10,264 bases of DNA from Jimgerdemannia flammicorona. Taxonomy: Eukaryota > Mucoromycota > Endogonomycetes > Endogonales > Endogonaceae. Position numbers and translations under genes: made by a program. The stretch lies in assembly GCA_003990745.1 (NCBI GenBank), contig RBNI01007481.1:1-10264 (forward strand). The letters run 5' to 3'. The notes beneath the pieces are model-generated. The model was not told where the DNA came from, ran no database searches, and was given only the letters and a program-made list of their open reading frames with translations. Positions within the stretch are counted from its first letter, which is position 1, and each line of letters starts with the position of its first letter. Below are positions 1 to 7,139 of the stretch, piece by piece.

Positions 1-38
1 TTTTTTTTAATAGACTCAATGTCCCATGAATTTTTATT
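1..38 (-). other. Possible retroelement 3' end: AATAAA signal and poly-A (minus strand)
   Basis: The window opens with eight T's, a poly-A on the minus strand. The hexamer AATAAA (TTTATT at 33-38 on the plus strand) lies about 25 nt upstream of it, which is normal spacing for a cleavage and polyadenylation signal. This fits the 3' end of a minus-strand retrotransposon, most simply LINE copy A. The run is short and cut by the window edge, so it could also be chance. Confidence 0.4.
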
Positions 39-1150
39 GAAAGAGAACCTAGACTATATAGGCCAAAACCCTCCCCCACCACCCATCAAGCACTGCCCCC
101 CCATTAACCTAGGCTAGCTATTGTCTAGCAGCTCAACCATGTCAGGTGCAGCAGGGCCTATGGCAGCCCACACCTCATTCTGTACACCATGCTCTCCCTA
201 CCACCAGGGGAAACCCAGCTATATGCCAATGACTGAAAGCATATGCCTGAGAACCCAACATATATACAAGACCACACCTGAGCCAAATAGAATATCTTCT
301 GCCACTCTAAAGAGGATGACAGATAAAGAAAAACTCTCATCAAAGTATAATACAGTGGGTAGGGCCTGGTTCTCCCAGTCGAGGTAAGTAAAGGACTTAT
401 ACATGAGGTGGGAGGAGACCCTCAATACCCCACTACTCAAGCCTGCAGGCCTCGATTATATTGCCATGTCAGCTCCCAGTTCCAGTTGAGTGCAGCCAAG
501 ATACCTGAAATGGGTAGCCTTGGGCCTCCTGATCCCCCCTAATGACTGGGGTCCAATCTGCTGAATCGCCAAAAGAAGTCGAGAGTGATACCTACCACCT
601 AACTATGCCACACCAATCAAAAGACTCCACCAAAGCAACACCTGCCCCAGCCCTAATGACTACCCCCAGCCTGATATCCTACTGGTTCACCATTATCACC
701 CTTCCTCCTATCTGTGACAGCCATCTCCCCTCCCATCCTGATAACACCTGAAAAGCAGTTACCTACACTAGAACCATACTTACTGAGAAGCTTGCCAAAG
801 CCAGAGGGCTCCACCACAGACACTGAGGACCTGCAGGTAGCCTATATTGAGCACTTGATGCCCAAGGTCAGCCAACTTCCTATGTAGTCTGAGATATACT
901 GAGACAACACCATATTGGTGATGGCAAAAGGAAGAAGACGCTGCACCAAAATGAATGTACTCTAGATGTAGCCAAAGGCATCAGAAACTGTGAAAAAGTA
1001 GAGAAGATACTGATCTGACACCAATAAAGGGGCAACTCATCATCATTGCCTCCCCCCCACTGCCCTGCAATAGGTACAGCAAACCAACCTGAGGTAGAGA
1101 GGGTAATAATTGTGGAAAGTGGACTTGGAAGGTTGCCTACCAAACTATTG
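39..1150. other. Unresolved decayed sequence between the LINE 3' part and the window start
   Basis: I do not recognise this stretch. The plus strand holds protein-like but broken frames: one from about 121 to 720 with several stops, then a different frame from about 690 to 1080, rich in Lys, Glu and Pro. The minus strand has a mirror frame over about 113-600 ending in TAG at 114-116; its reading is oddly hydrophobic, as antisense readings of charged proteins often are. Two explanations compete. It could be the C-terminal end of ORF2 of LINE copy A: the distance from RT motif C to the poly-T (about 1.67 kb) is close to that in copy B (about 1.61 kb). Or it could be a different element that replaced that end: no clear match to the copy B C-terminus is visible, and it has five CpGs (380, 453, 567, 580, 939) while the adjoining LINE has none. 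Confidence 0.4.
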
Positions 1151-1738
1151 TGACTGGTAAGGTAGTGGAGAAAGGGGTATAAACTCAGTCCTTCTCTGTC
1201 TACTGATAATGTCAATACCTTCCAGCCAATCTAACTCTGCTGCTCTATCCATATCTATGACCTGACTATCTTCAATAGTCTCTTGATCACTCATACTAGG
1301 AATTTCAAGTAATACCTCAGATACTATAACTTAGGCAGTCAATATATATTCAATACTATCACCCTTTCTACTAGAGAGATATATTGGCTGCTCTATCTCA
1401 AGAGAGTATCTCTTTACTCAATCAGCCACTGCTCTTACTATCTCTAAGATAACAGAGAACTATATACTGAGAAGTAGATCCCTAGGTATCAGACTACTTC
1501 TCCTATTGGGATAACTATTCCAATCACATCCTCTTCTACTATTTCTCCACCTAAGACCAGAGTCTCACACTTATACCAGTTAAGCTTAGTGCCTGAGTAC
1601 CTCTCAAACTATTCCACTATACTCTTCAGCACTACTACATTCTCTACAGAGCCCAACTCTATCACTATATCATCAGTAAAGGCCCCCATCTTCCAGTTTA
1701 CTCCCAGAATATTCAACCCCCCTACTCTATACTGTATC
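1150..1738 (-). pseudogene. LINE copy A ORF2, RT motif C and following region (distal part)
   Basis: This continues ORF2 beyond the 2065-bp insert. The reading resumes as RIQYRV then GLNILGVNWKMGAF, followed by the RT catalytic motif C as FTDD (1680-1669), the fungal LINE form of the YADD box with both aspartates kept. Next come KCETLVLGG and a segment near 1216-1180 reading LTLSVDREGLSL. All of these have close counterparts in copy B (FADN, KCETLVLGG, LTLSVDRGGLGL), which fixes strand and frame. Stops and frame changes follow motif C. The match to copy B stops at about 1150-1165, where this piece either has diverged beyond recognition or is broken. There is no RNase H motif that I can identify. 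Confidence 0.8.
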
Positions 1739-1743
1739 CTGTT
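1739..1743. repeat. Target-site duplication CTGTT, left copy
   Basis: CTGTT lies immediately before the TGTAAG end of the 2065-bp element and is repeated immediately after its CTTACA end at 3809-3813. Five base pairs is the usual duplication for Ty3/gypsy and Ty1/copia integrases and for some DNA transposases. Removing the element plus one copy restores the LINE RT frame. Confidence 0.85.
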
Positions 1744-1749
1744 TGTAAG
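1744..1749 (+). repeat. Left terminal inverted repeat TGTAAG
   Basis: This is the exact reverse complement of CTTACA at the right end. It directly abuts the CTGTT duplication, which fixes the element boundary to the base. Confidence 0.8.
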
Positions 1750-1769
1750 TGCACAACCTCCAAGCCACA

Positions 1770-1916
1770 GGAATCACACGTCACCCTCTGAATAAGCCAC
1801 CGAAATCACACATGATCTCTGAACAAATCTGGAAATCACCTGCAAGATCATGAAGCTGAGTCAAACAGAAGTCACAGCGTACAGAGCTGAGTCAATATCA
1901 AGTCATGGAATATAAG
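1770..1916 (+). repeat. Degenerate repeats with about 31-bp period, including two TGAGTCA sites
   Basis: Three related units begin GGAATCACAC, GAAATCACAC and GAAATCACC at 1770, 1802 and 1832, with CTCTGAA-like middles. A second pair, AGCTGAGTCAA, starts at 1854 and 1885, exactly 31 bp apart. Each of that pair contains TGAGTCA (1857-1863, 1888-1894), the palindrome-like core bound by fungal bZIP factors of the Gcn4/Cpc1 type. The array sits upstream of the element's gene, so it may be its enhancer, or it may be a subterminal binding array for a mobilising protein. Confidence 0.55.
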
Positions 1917-1956
1917 ATTCACACAAACGGGATCTTACCAATCAAGAACAAATGCA

Positions 1957-2031
1957 TATATACTGAGCCCTGAGACATGTTGAAACAAAGAACCAAAACA
2001 AACAACAACCACAACTTCCAAACATACAAAT
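1957..2031 (+). promoter_or_regulatory. TATA-like box and A/C-rich leader of the element's gene
   Basis: TATATA lies at 1957-1962, 75 bp before the ATG at 2032. The stretch 1982-2031 just before the start codon is almost free of G and T and rich in CAA and AAC, the typical look of a well-translated fungal 5' leader. The start context CAAATATGACC also suits a fungal start. No experimental start site can be claimed. Confidence 0.45.
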
Positions 2032-3129
2032 ATGACCACCAAGATCTACAACCATATCCACGCTGACATTTGGAATGCCATTGTCAACTGAGCCACACCC
2101 CCTCTGCCCCTCATGAATATCTATAGCCGAGTACCCCTCTACTTCGTGGAAGCCTGATAGAATGCCCTGAACATGCTTAATGAGGCCCACCGGATTGGAC
2201 AAATCTCAAGCTACTACCAGATTGGCCGCCTCCTGGAAGACATGGTCGAACACTACCATGACACAGATATTACCCAGATGTCTCAACACTAGAAGCTCAT
2301 CGCCCGCAAACACTAAGAACTCTTCTACAAGTACAGTATCTTTATTTTCTACCTCCGAGTTACTATCAGCGAAATGGTTGCTACCCTGTCCTATGGCCAA
2401 ATCTATGACATGATACAAGAACTCAACCACAAGTATCTCAAATATGTTTAGACTACTGACAGAACCTTCCCACATCCTGACGACCATATCCTGCAAATGC
2501 CCCAAGTCAGATATGCTATGAAGGACATCTATGATATAATCCGATTTGATGAAGATGAAGCAGAAGACAATGATCCCTCTGATGCCAACATGACCTCAAG
2601 CCAAGGATCTCTACCAATTCTGATTACACTGCCAACCTTGCTGATAAACTTACAACAGTTCATAACCACATACGAGACTTATTGGGACAATGACCACTGG
2701 CACGAATACCAACCTACATTCACTCCCAATTACTTCAACTATAATGAAGAGACTGGAGAACACAACCTATACCTTCAGACAACTCTTGAAGTCAAACCAA
2801 CTACTCCACTACCTGAGTATGAGCAACATGAACCACAGCCGCTAGCTTACTACAACCCCACAACTCATAGTGCTATAATCTATAGAAGGTATGCAGATAA
2901 TGAATCTGATGAAAGCGAAAACAATGTACCACTTCTTCGCCCACTAACATCTTATCCAGCATATGAGACAGATGATGCTATCCTGTGGGATGGAGATGAA
3001 GTTCCAATGTATTACTACCTCAGCAAACAAGGAGAAGTAATCCGCAAACCACTTTTCCTAGATGACTACTTCATCAGAGATGAAGCAATTGATGGTGATG
3101 TCATCGAAGACTATCCAGACAGTGCCTAA
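2032..3129 (+). pseudogene. Unknown acidic protein carried by the 2065-bp element, N-terminal third broken by six stops
   Basis: One frame runs without a frameshift from ATG 2032 to TAA 3127-3129 (365 codons). In-frame stops fall at codons 20 (TGA), 42-43 (TGA TAG), 87 (TAG), 95 (TAA) and 140 (TAG); the remaining 225 codons are open. The sequence around each stop stays protein-like, so these look like point mutations from CAG, CAA, CGA or TGG rather than introns. The start is chosen because the frame becomes convincing there and an A/C-rich leader precedes it. The first 140 codons are rich in Tyr, Ile, Leu and His and probably helical. Codons 165-185 form an acidic run (RFDEDEAEDNDPSDA), and the C-terminal 180 residues are acidic with many Tyr and Pro. 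I see no zinc knuckle, DDE triad, protease, signal peptide or clear membrane segment. A gag-like or accessory transposon protein is possible; a captured host gene is another option. I do not recognise the family. Confidence 0.6.
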
Positions 3130-3802
3130 AAACCATAAATAGGTTAGCAGTCATAGTATAGTTAGATTAGCCTTATACGACGTAACTGTGAACTGACTCA
3201 GCAGTCAGATGATCTCTTGACATGTCAGATCACACTTGTACTACATGACTGCATTCCGACTCAGCAAAGCACTTAGTGTTACACCCATATTTAGCATAGT
3301 CCAGATAGCCCCTCACTAGTATAAATACCCCCTCCCCCAGACCTCAGAATCTCAGACCTGAACAATCCGAACACAGCTCCTGAGCACTTCCCTACAATAC
3401 CCCTTCACACAACTACTCCTAGTATAGCAATATCATGAATAGCAAATAAACCTATTTAATAACCCACAAACCACTCTTAAGTAAATCTGCTCCCTGTTAG
3501 GTCCTACTCCTAATCCCATCACGAAATTCCCTAATTAGGTATTGTCTGTAGCGATACACCAATCCAACTAAGCTGGTCTTAGTTTCTTGAACTTCCTGAA
3601 ATATGGAAAACCCTGAACATCCAGAACTAGTCCAAAAAAGGACTTTGGTTGAGACGTCAACCCAATCTTGAAATCAATAAGCGTAGAGGACATACTCCAT
3701 ATGAAATTAATCTTGACCATAAGAAAACGGTCTTCCAGAATATCCAGAACTTCCAGAAAACCCTTCCAGAACTACATAATAGTTACCCTAAAAAGCAACC
3801 CT
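3130..3802 (+). other. 3' non-coding part of the 2065-bp element with TATA box and AATAAA
   Basis: This stretch has no credible gene. It holds TGACTCA (3194-3200, the reverse complement of the TGAGTCA sites near the other end) and a similar GACTCAGC near 3258. A good TATA box, TATAAATA, lies at 3320-3327 and is followed by C-rich DNA. AATAAA lies at 3445-3450, about 120 bp downstream. A TATA box followed closely by a polyadenylation signal is how U3-R of an LTR is built, but no second copy of this region is visible near the left end. Short repeats of TCCAGAA occur at 3620-3771. Confidence 0.5.
3584..3771 (+). repeat. Clustered TTCnnGAA / TCCAGAA repeats
   Basis: TTCTTGAACTTCCTGAA at 3584-3600 contains two TTCnnGAA units. 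TCCAGAA then recurs at 3620, 3734, 3743, 3752 and 3765, with 9-bp spacing in the central three. TTCnnGAA is the core of heat-shock elements bound by Hsf1. The spacing between units here is not the canonical 2 bp, so this is suggestive only. It may simply be a decayed 9-bp microsatellite. Confidence 0.4.
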
Positions 3803-3808
3803 CTTACA
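3803..3808 (+). repeat. Right terminal inverted repeat CTTACA
   Basis: It pairs with TGTAAG at 1744-1749 and is followed at once by the second CTGTT duplication. Confidence 0.8.
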
Positions 3809-3813
3809 CTGTT
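3809..3813. repeat. Target-site duplication CTGTT, right copy
   Basis: This is the partner of 1739-1743. Downstream the plus strand is again LINE DNA that aligns with copy B near 8385-8400. Confidence 0.85.
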
Positions 3814-5827
3814 CAACAATGGCTCCAGAGAGAGGGCATAAAGGATTGATGATAGTGGATCTCTCTGTAGCACTTCTCTGCTCAGGGAAAATGACTCTCT
3901 CTATATCTATTTATCAATAGATTGATCAGCAATTCTCTAAACCCTGGAGATACCCCTATTTGCTTCAATAATCTCTCTAGCCATATATGCCAGACTCTGT
4001 CATAAGTCTTCTCTTAGTCCAGAAATACTAGTCAACTATCTAACCTGATAGTATGAGCTCCTTCAATAATACCATAGACCTATGCTATCTCATCTCTTAT
4101 TAAATGACCTTTGATAAAGCTTCTCTGCTCTGCCCCAATATCTATTGAGCCACTTCTTACAACATAGTCACCAATATCTTTATCACCAACTTGCAATCCA
4201 TATCCAGAAGTATGATTGGCCTCCAGTTCATCCAATTCTCCCTCCTCCTCTTATTCTTATATAACAGAGCTATAAGCCCCAAGTACTGCCCCCCAATCTA
4301 GGCCCCTGAGTTAATAACTTCATCACACATCTATATCATCTCCAGTATCACCTTTATATCAGCTATCCTTTTCCAAAAATTCCAAGATAGTCCATCCTCT
4401 TCTAGGGCTACCCCCAGACTCATTATTACCAAAATCTTACAGATTTTCTCTCTCTGGACAAGATCTCCAAAATCATCTAGGCTCTCTGCTGGATCTGGGT
4501 ACCAATCTTTCAGATGCTGTTCAATGTCCAGTATATCCTCTCTACTCTTCTACTCCACAATTACTCTCATTAAGATCTCAGCTGGCCCAAGATTCCTGAC
4601 ATTCTAATCATTATATCACCTACCTTATTCAATACTCCTTCTCACCACTGTCTCATCCTCCTTACCTAAAGTAGCCTTAACAGGAACTTTGTAGACCTTT
4701 CTCTCTCCTCCAAGTCCTACTATCTCAATCAAGCTACCATTCTCTTCACCTGTAATTCCTCCTCCTGTCTGAGCAGTCTCTTCAATTCTTCTACCTTCAG
4801 TCAGATCTGTTGAGCCCTTTAATCCTCTTCCTTGCTGCTATCCAAAGATCTTGCCCATCTCTCCAGTAGTCTCTCTAACCTCTGTGAGGCCCACCTTACA
4901 CAACTCCTCCTCTGAGCACTCCTCTCTCTCTCAGCCTCACCCTAGAACCACTGAGTATCAGATTTCAAACACTATTAATGATTCCTAATCTCCAGCCCCT
5001 ATATCCTCCAACTAATAATTCTAGCACTAATATCTACTACCCATTCATCCCATAAGGAGTATTCCCCCAGCAAAGAAGTATTTAGATGCTAATGTCCAGA
5101 TCTCTCCCTACTTCTTCTGAATCTTCTGCAGTCTAGCAAACTCCAATGGTCAGACCAAAGGATACCAAACTATCTCAAGAGAACTCCAGATATCTGCTCT
5201 CCAGTACTCAGCAGTCAATATTCAGTCAATCCTCAATCTCAGCCCTGCCACCCAGTGAGTATAGACTCTGCAATCTCTCCATCCAAGATACTCTGTATCC
5301 ACCAGTGAGCTTAATCTCTCAATCTCCTCCCAGTCTTTCATCCTCTCACTCTTACCAGCCATTCTCCTCTCTCTATCAGTTCTGTCCAGCTTTTTATCAT
5401 ATATTATATTAAAGTTATTCTCCAGACAGTTGATCCCCTCTACTACTATAGTATTAGTATCTTATAGTCTCCTTATCTACTCTATATACTCCTTCCTTTC
5501 TACTGGGCAATAATATGACTCAACAGTCAAGGAGCTCCAGCTTGGCCTCCTCCATACTCCTCACACTACTCTGCCCCTCTAATGTCCAATGTCCCCAATG
5601 TCCTCCTTGCTCTTTCTAACTGGAATGTCTATCTGACTCTGCTATATAGCCATATCTCTCCATTCTCTTGTTCAGTCTTACATATCCAAGCCAGTATTAT
5701 AACCTATATCCTGCAATAAGAACAGATCTACATCCAGCCCCTTCAACTAGCTTAAAATATTCCAACATCTCATCATACTCCTTAAACTATTGATATTCAA
5801 AGAAAAGATTCTAATTATACTATTCAT
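3809..5827 (-). pseudogene. LINE copy A ORF2: APE endonuclease and N-terminal half of reverse transcriptase
   Basis: ORF2 would nick target DNA and reverse transcribe the element RNA at the nick. The start is ATG 5827-5825, opening MNSIIRIFSLNINSLR, the usual first strand of an APE-type endonuclease. LDVDLFLLQD follows, where the family normally has a Glu after Gln but Asp is read here. A degraded GDxN-like box reads VVEGINCLEN near 5445-5420, and LRLRID.ILT near 5245-5215 matches the SRIDYIL box. A linker runs to about 4720. RT motifs are NWRPIILLD (about 4235), QRSFIKGHLIRDEIA (about 4125), motif A as FLD.EKTYDRV (about 4025-3990, TAA where Gln is expected) and a motif B remnant QRDPLSS then LEPLLN at the insertion point. 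Motif A falls near residue 600, normal for Tad1-type ORF2. Many TAG, TGA and TAA codons and several frame changes make it non-functional. Confidence 0.85.
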
Positions 5828-5862
5828 ATTAAATAATATTTAGAGAATAAGTACTCACTCTA
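5824..5862 (-). other. ORF1/ORF2 junction with possible ATGA stop-start overlap
   Basis: The ORF1 frame has TAG at 5862-5860. Twelve codons later in the same frame it has TGA at 5826-5824, which overlaps the ORF2 ATG (5827-5825) as ATGA. If the TAG is a decay product (CAG to TAG is the commonest change here), the original element ended ORF1 exactly on the ORF2 start. Overlapping stop-start codons drive reinitiation in some LINEs, for example silkworm SART1. Confidence 0.4.
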
Positions 5863-6668
5863 CAATTTTCTGCTTATTATATTACTAGTAATATCCAGAT
5901 TCTGCTCTGCCTCAAGCTCATCTATCTCTCTCTGCTGAGCATACAGTACTTCCAAGATCTCCTGATAGTCCTCACCATCCACTACCTCTATGTTAGACTG
6001 ATAGTTCTTGTACACCACCTATTACTTCTCCAATCTCTTTCTAGATCTCTATAGATAAGCTGTATAGTCATTTGCAATAGTTAGAAGCACTGTCTCTCTG
6101 GCATCATCTACCTTATATTCCTCTGTCTCCAATAAGCCCACTAATAGCTCATTTTGAAGTTTCTGTACCACCTCCTCTCTATATAGGGTCTTGCCCCTAT
6201 GCCTTTTACTAATTACTCTAAAATTTACCTTGCCCAACTCACCTGCTACAATATTCATCAGTACCTTTCATAGCTACCTCTCCTCTCTTATAGCCTCATC
6301 AATATCTAGGGCTATCTCCTGTCCCTTAACCCCTAGACCCCTCTCAGTATTTATTCTCACAAACTCATCCCAGTCCTCCTCTGATATACATATCCTATAA
6401 CTCATCAGTATTCTTCCCTCCTGTGGGCACCCCATACTATACTTGGGCCTTCTTGATTATCATTATATCCTCAGTCACTATACTCTGCTTGGTACTTTCC
6501 CTCTCTCTCAGAGTCACTGTGGGAGCTCCTTCCTTTTCTCCTGTCTAAGTACTTGCCTTTGATCCACCACCAATAATAGTAGCCTCACCCTCTGCCCTCT
6601 CTCTCAGATTTGCCAATAAGTCTTTCTGATGTTGTCTCTTTTGTGCTCTCTTCCAGGTAGTCTTATTC

Positions 6669-6679
6669 AGTCACACTCT
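6669..6679. repeat. Target-site duplication of LINE copy B, left copy
   Basis: AGTCACACTCT here is identical to 9032-9042. Extending outwards gives 13 of 14 matches, with a single C/T difference. It abuts the poly-T that is the copy B tail. Variable-length duplications of this size are normal for LINE target-primed reverse transcription. Confidence 0.85.
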
Positions 6680-6702
6680 TTTTTTTTTTTATTTTTTTTT
6701 TT
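6680..6702 (-). other. Poly-A tail of LINE copy B (poly-T on plus strand)
   Basis: The run is T-only apart from one A at 6691. It lies exactly between the left target-site duplication and the copy B 3' UTR, marking the 3' end of the element. Confidence 0.85.
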
Positions 6703-7139
6703 ATAGTCACTTAGACTTCTCTTTATTACCACTCAATCTATAAATAATAATACATTTGTACCCACAACCCCTCAACCAATGCCCCTTGGATCCCTTTCCT
6801 TACTCTCTATTACTCCTTACTGGAGTATAACTCAGTCACCTGTCATCTGAACTCTCTCTCTACTTTTCTTACAAATATAATTCATCAGACTCTACTGGCC
6901 CCCCCCACTCAGTCCCCACCCTCTCCACCAGCCATTCAAAATGTCAAGTATTAACCATTCCCACCATGCTATCTTAGCCCCAACCTCAACTCACTGGCCC
7001 TCCTCAAAGACATATAACTAATATCCAGCCAGCTCAATCTAAATTACCAGAGCTCATCCCAAGATCAACTATTCATCTTCAACCCTACCCACTAACCTTT
7101 GGCAGAGGTCTCCTCATCTCCCCCCTTCTCTCTCCACCA
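6703..7139 (-). other. 3' UTR or decayed end of copy B
   Basis: No convincing frame is visible on either strand. It is C- and T-rich on the plus strand like the rest of the LINE. The ORF2 stop of copy B must lie in or near here but cannot be fixed because of multiple in-frame stops. Confidence 0.5.

Larger units (their letters stand above)
1744..3808 (+). mobile_element. 2065-bp element of unknown family inserted in the LINE RT domain
   Basis: The element starts TGTAAG and ends CTTACA, a perfect 6-bp inverted pair (8 bp with one mismatch), between 5-bp duplications CTGTT. TG...CA ends with a 5-bp duplication are what retroviral-type integrases leave. However, I see no long direct repeats between its two ends, so no LTR pair, and no long inverted repeats either. 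No integrase, RT, protease or transposase motif is visible. It carries one plus-strand gene of unknown function, a periodic-repeat upstream region and a 680-bp non-coding tail. It is CpG-rich compared with its host LINE (31 CpGs by eye). It could be a non-autonomous LTR-type element with collapsed LTRs, or a non-autonomous DNA transposon mobilised in trans. Confidence 0.8.
5824..6679 (-). pseudogene. LINE copy A ORF1, C-terminal part
   Basis: This is the distal half of the first LINE protein, the presumed RNA-binding and particle-forming component. It joins in frame with 9043-9962 once copy B and one duplication are removed: IEIMNDK continues into LNKTTWKRAQKRQ with one intervening TGA. The reading is very rich in Lys, Arg, Glu and Gln. 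Examples are ANLRERAEGE, EDWDEFVRI after a frame change near 6395, then GKVNFRVISKRHRGKTLYRE and YAQQREIDELEAEQN, the last likely coiled coil. I see no CCHC zinc knuckle. There are about eight stops, mostly TAG. Together the two parts span 1776 bp, about 590 codons, somewhat long for a Tad1 ORF1. Confidence 0.65.

Noticed and set aside
880..1215. Minus-strand ORF of 111 codons
   Set aside because: Only its first 20 or so residues (LTLSVDREGLSL) match the LINE. The rest is hydrophobic and unlike the copy B counterpart, so the full ORF is not a gene.
2032..2496. Reassigned stop codons (a variant genetic code) to explain the stops in the unknown gene
   Set aside because: All three stop codons occur in frame, frameshifts are also present in the LINEs, and the last 225 codons use no internal stop. 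Ordinary decay is simpler.
2032..2496. Introns removing the stops of the unknown gene
   Set aside because: The frame is protein-like straight through every stop with no frame change, and no GT-AG pair neatly removes them while leaving coding sequence on both sides.
2206..2505. Minus-strand ORF of 99 codons inside the 2065-bp element
   Set aside because: It mirrors the plus-strand frame of the unknown gene, which has a better start, leader and longer continuity.
3277..3558. Solo LTR starting TGTTACA and ending near GATACA
   Set aside because: The flanking 5-mers (CTTAG and CCAAT) do not match and the ends are only roughly inverted, so there is no support for a separate insertion.
1744..3808. 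Long terminal inverted repeats like those of a classical DNA transposon
   Set aside because: Beyond TGTAAG(T/A)G the two ends do not pair, so only the 6-8 bp terminal match is supported.
3649..3849. Small plus-strand ORF of 66 codons
   Set aside because: It begins at TTG and crosses the element end at 3808 into LINE DNA, so its last residues are accidental.
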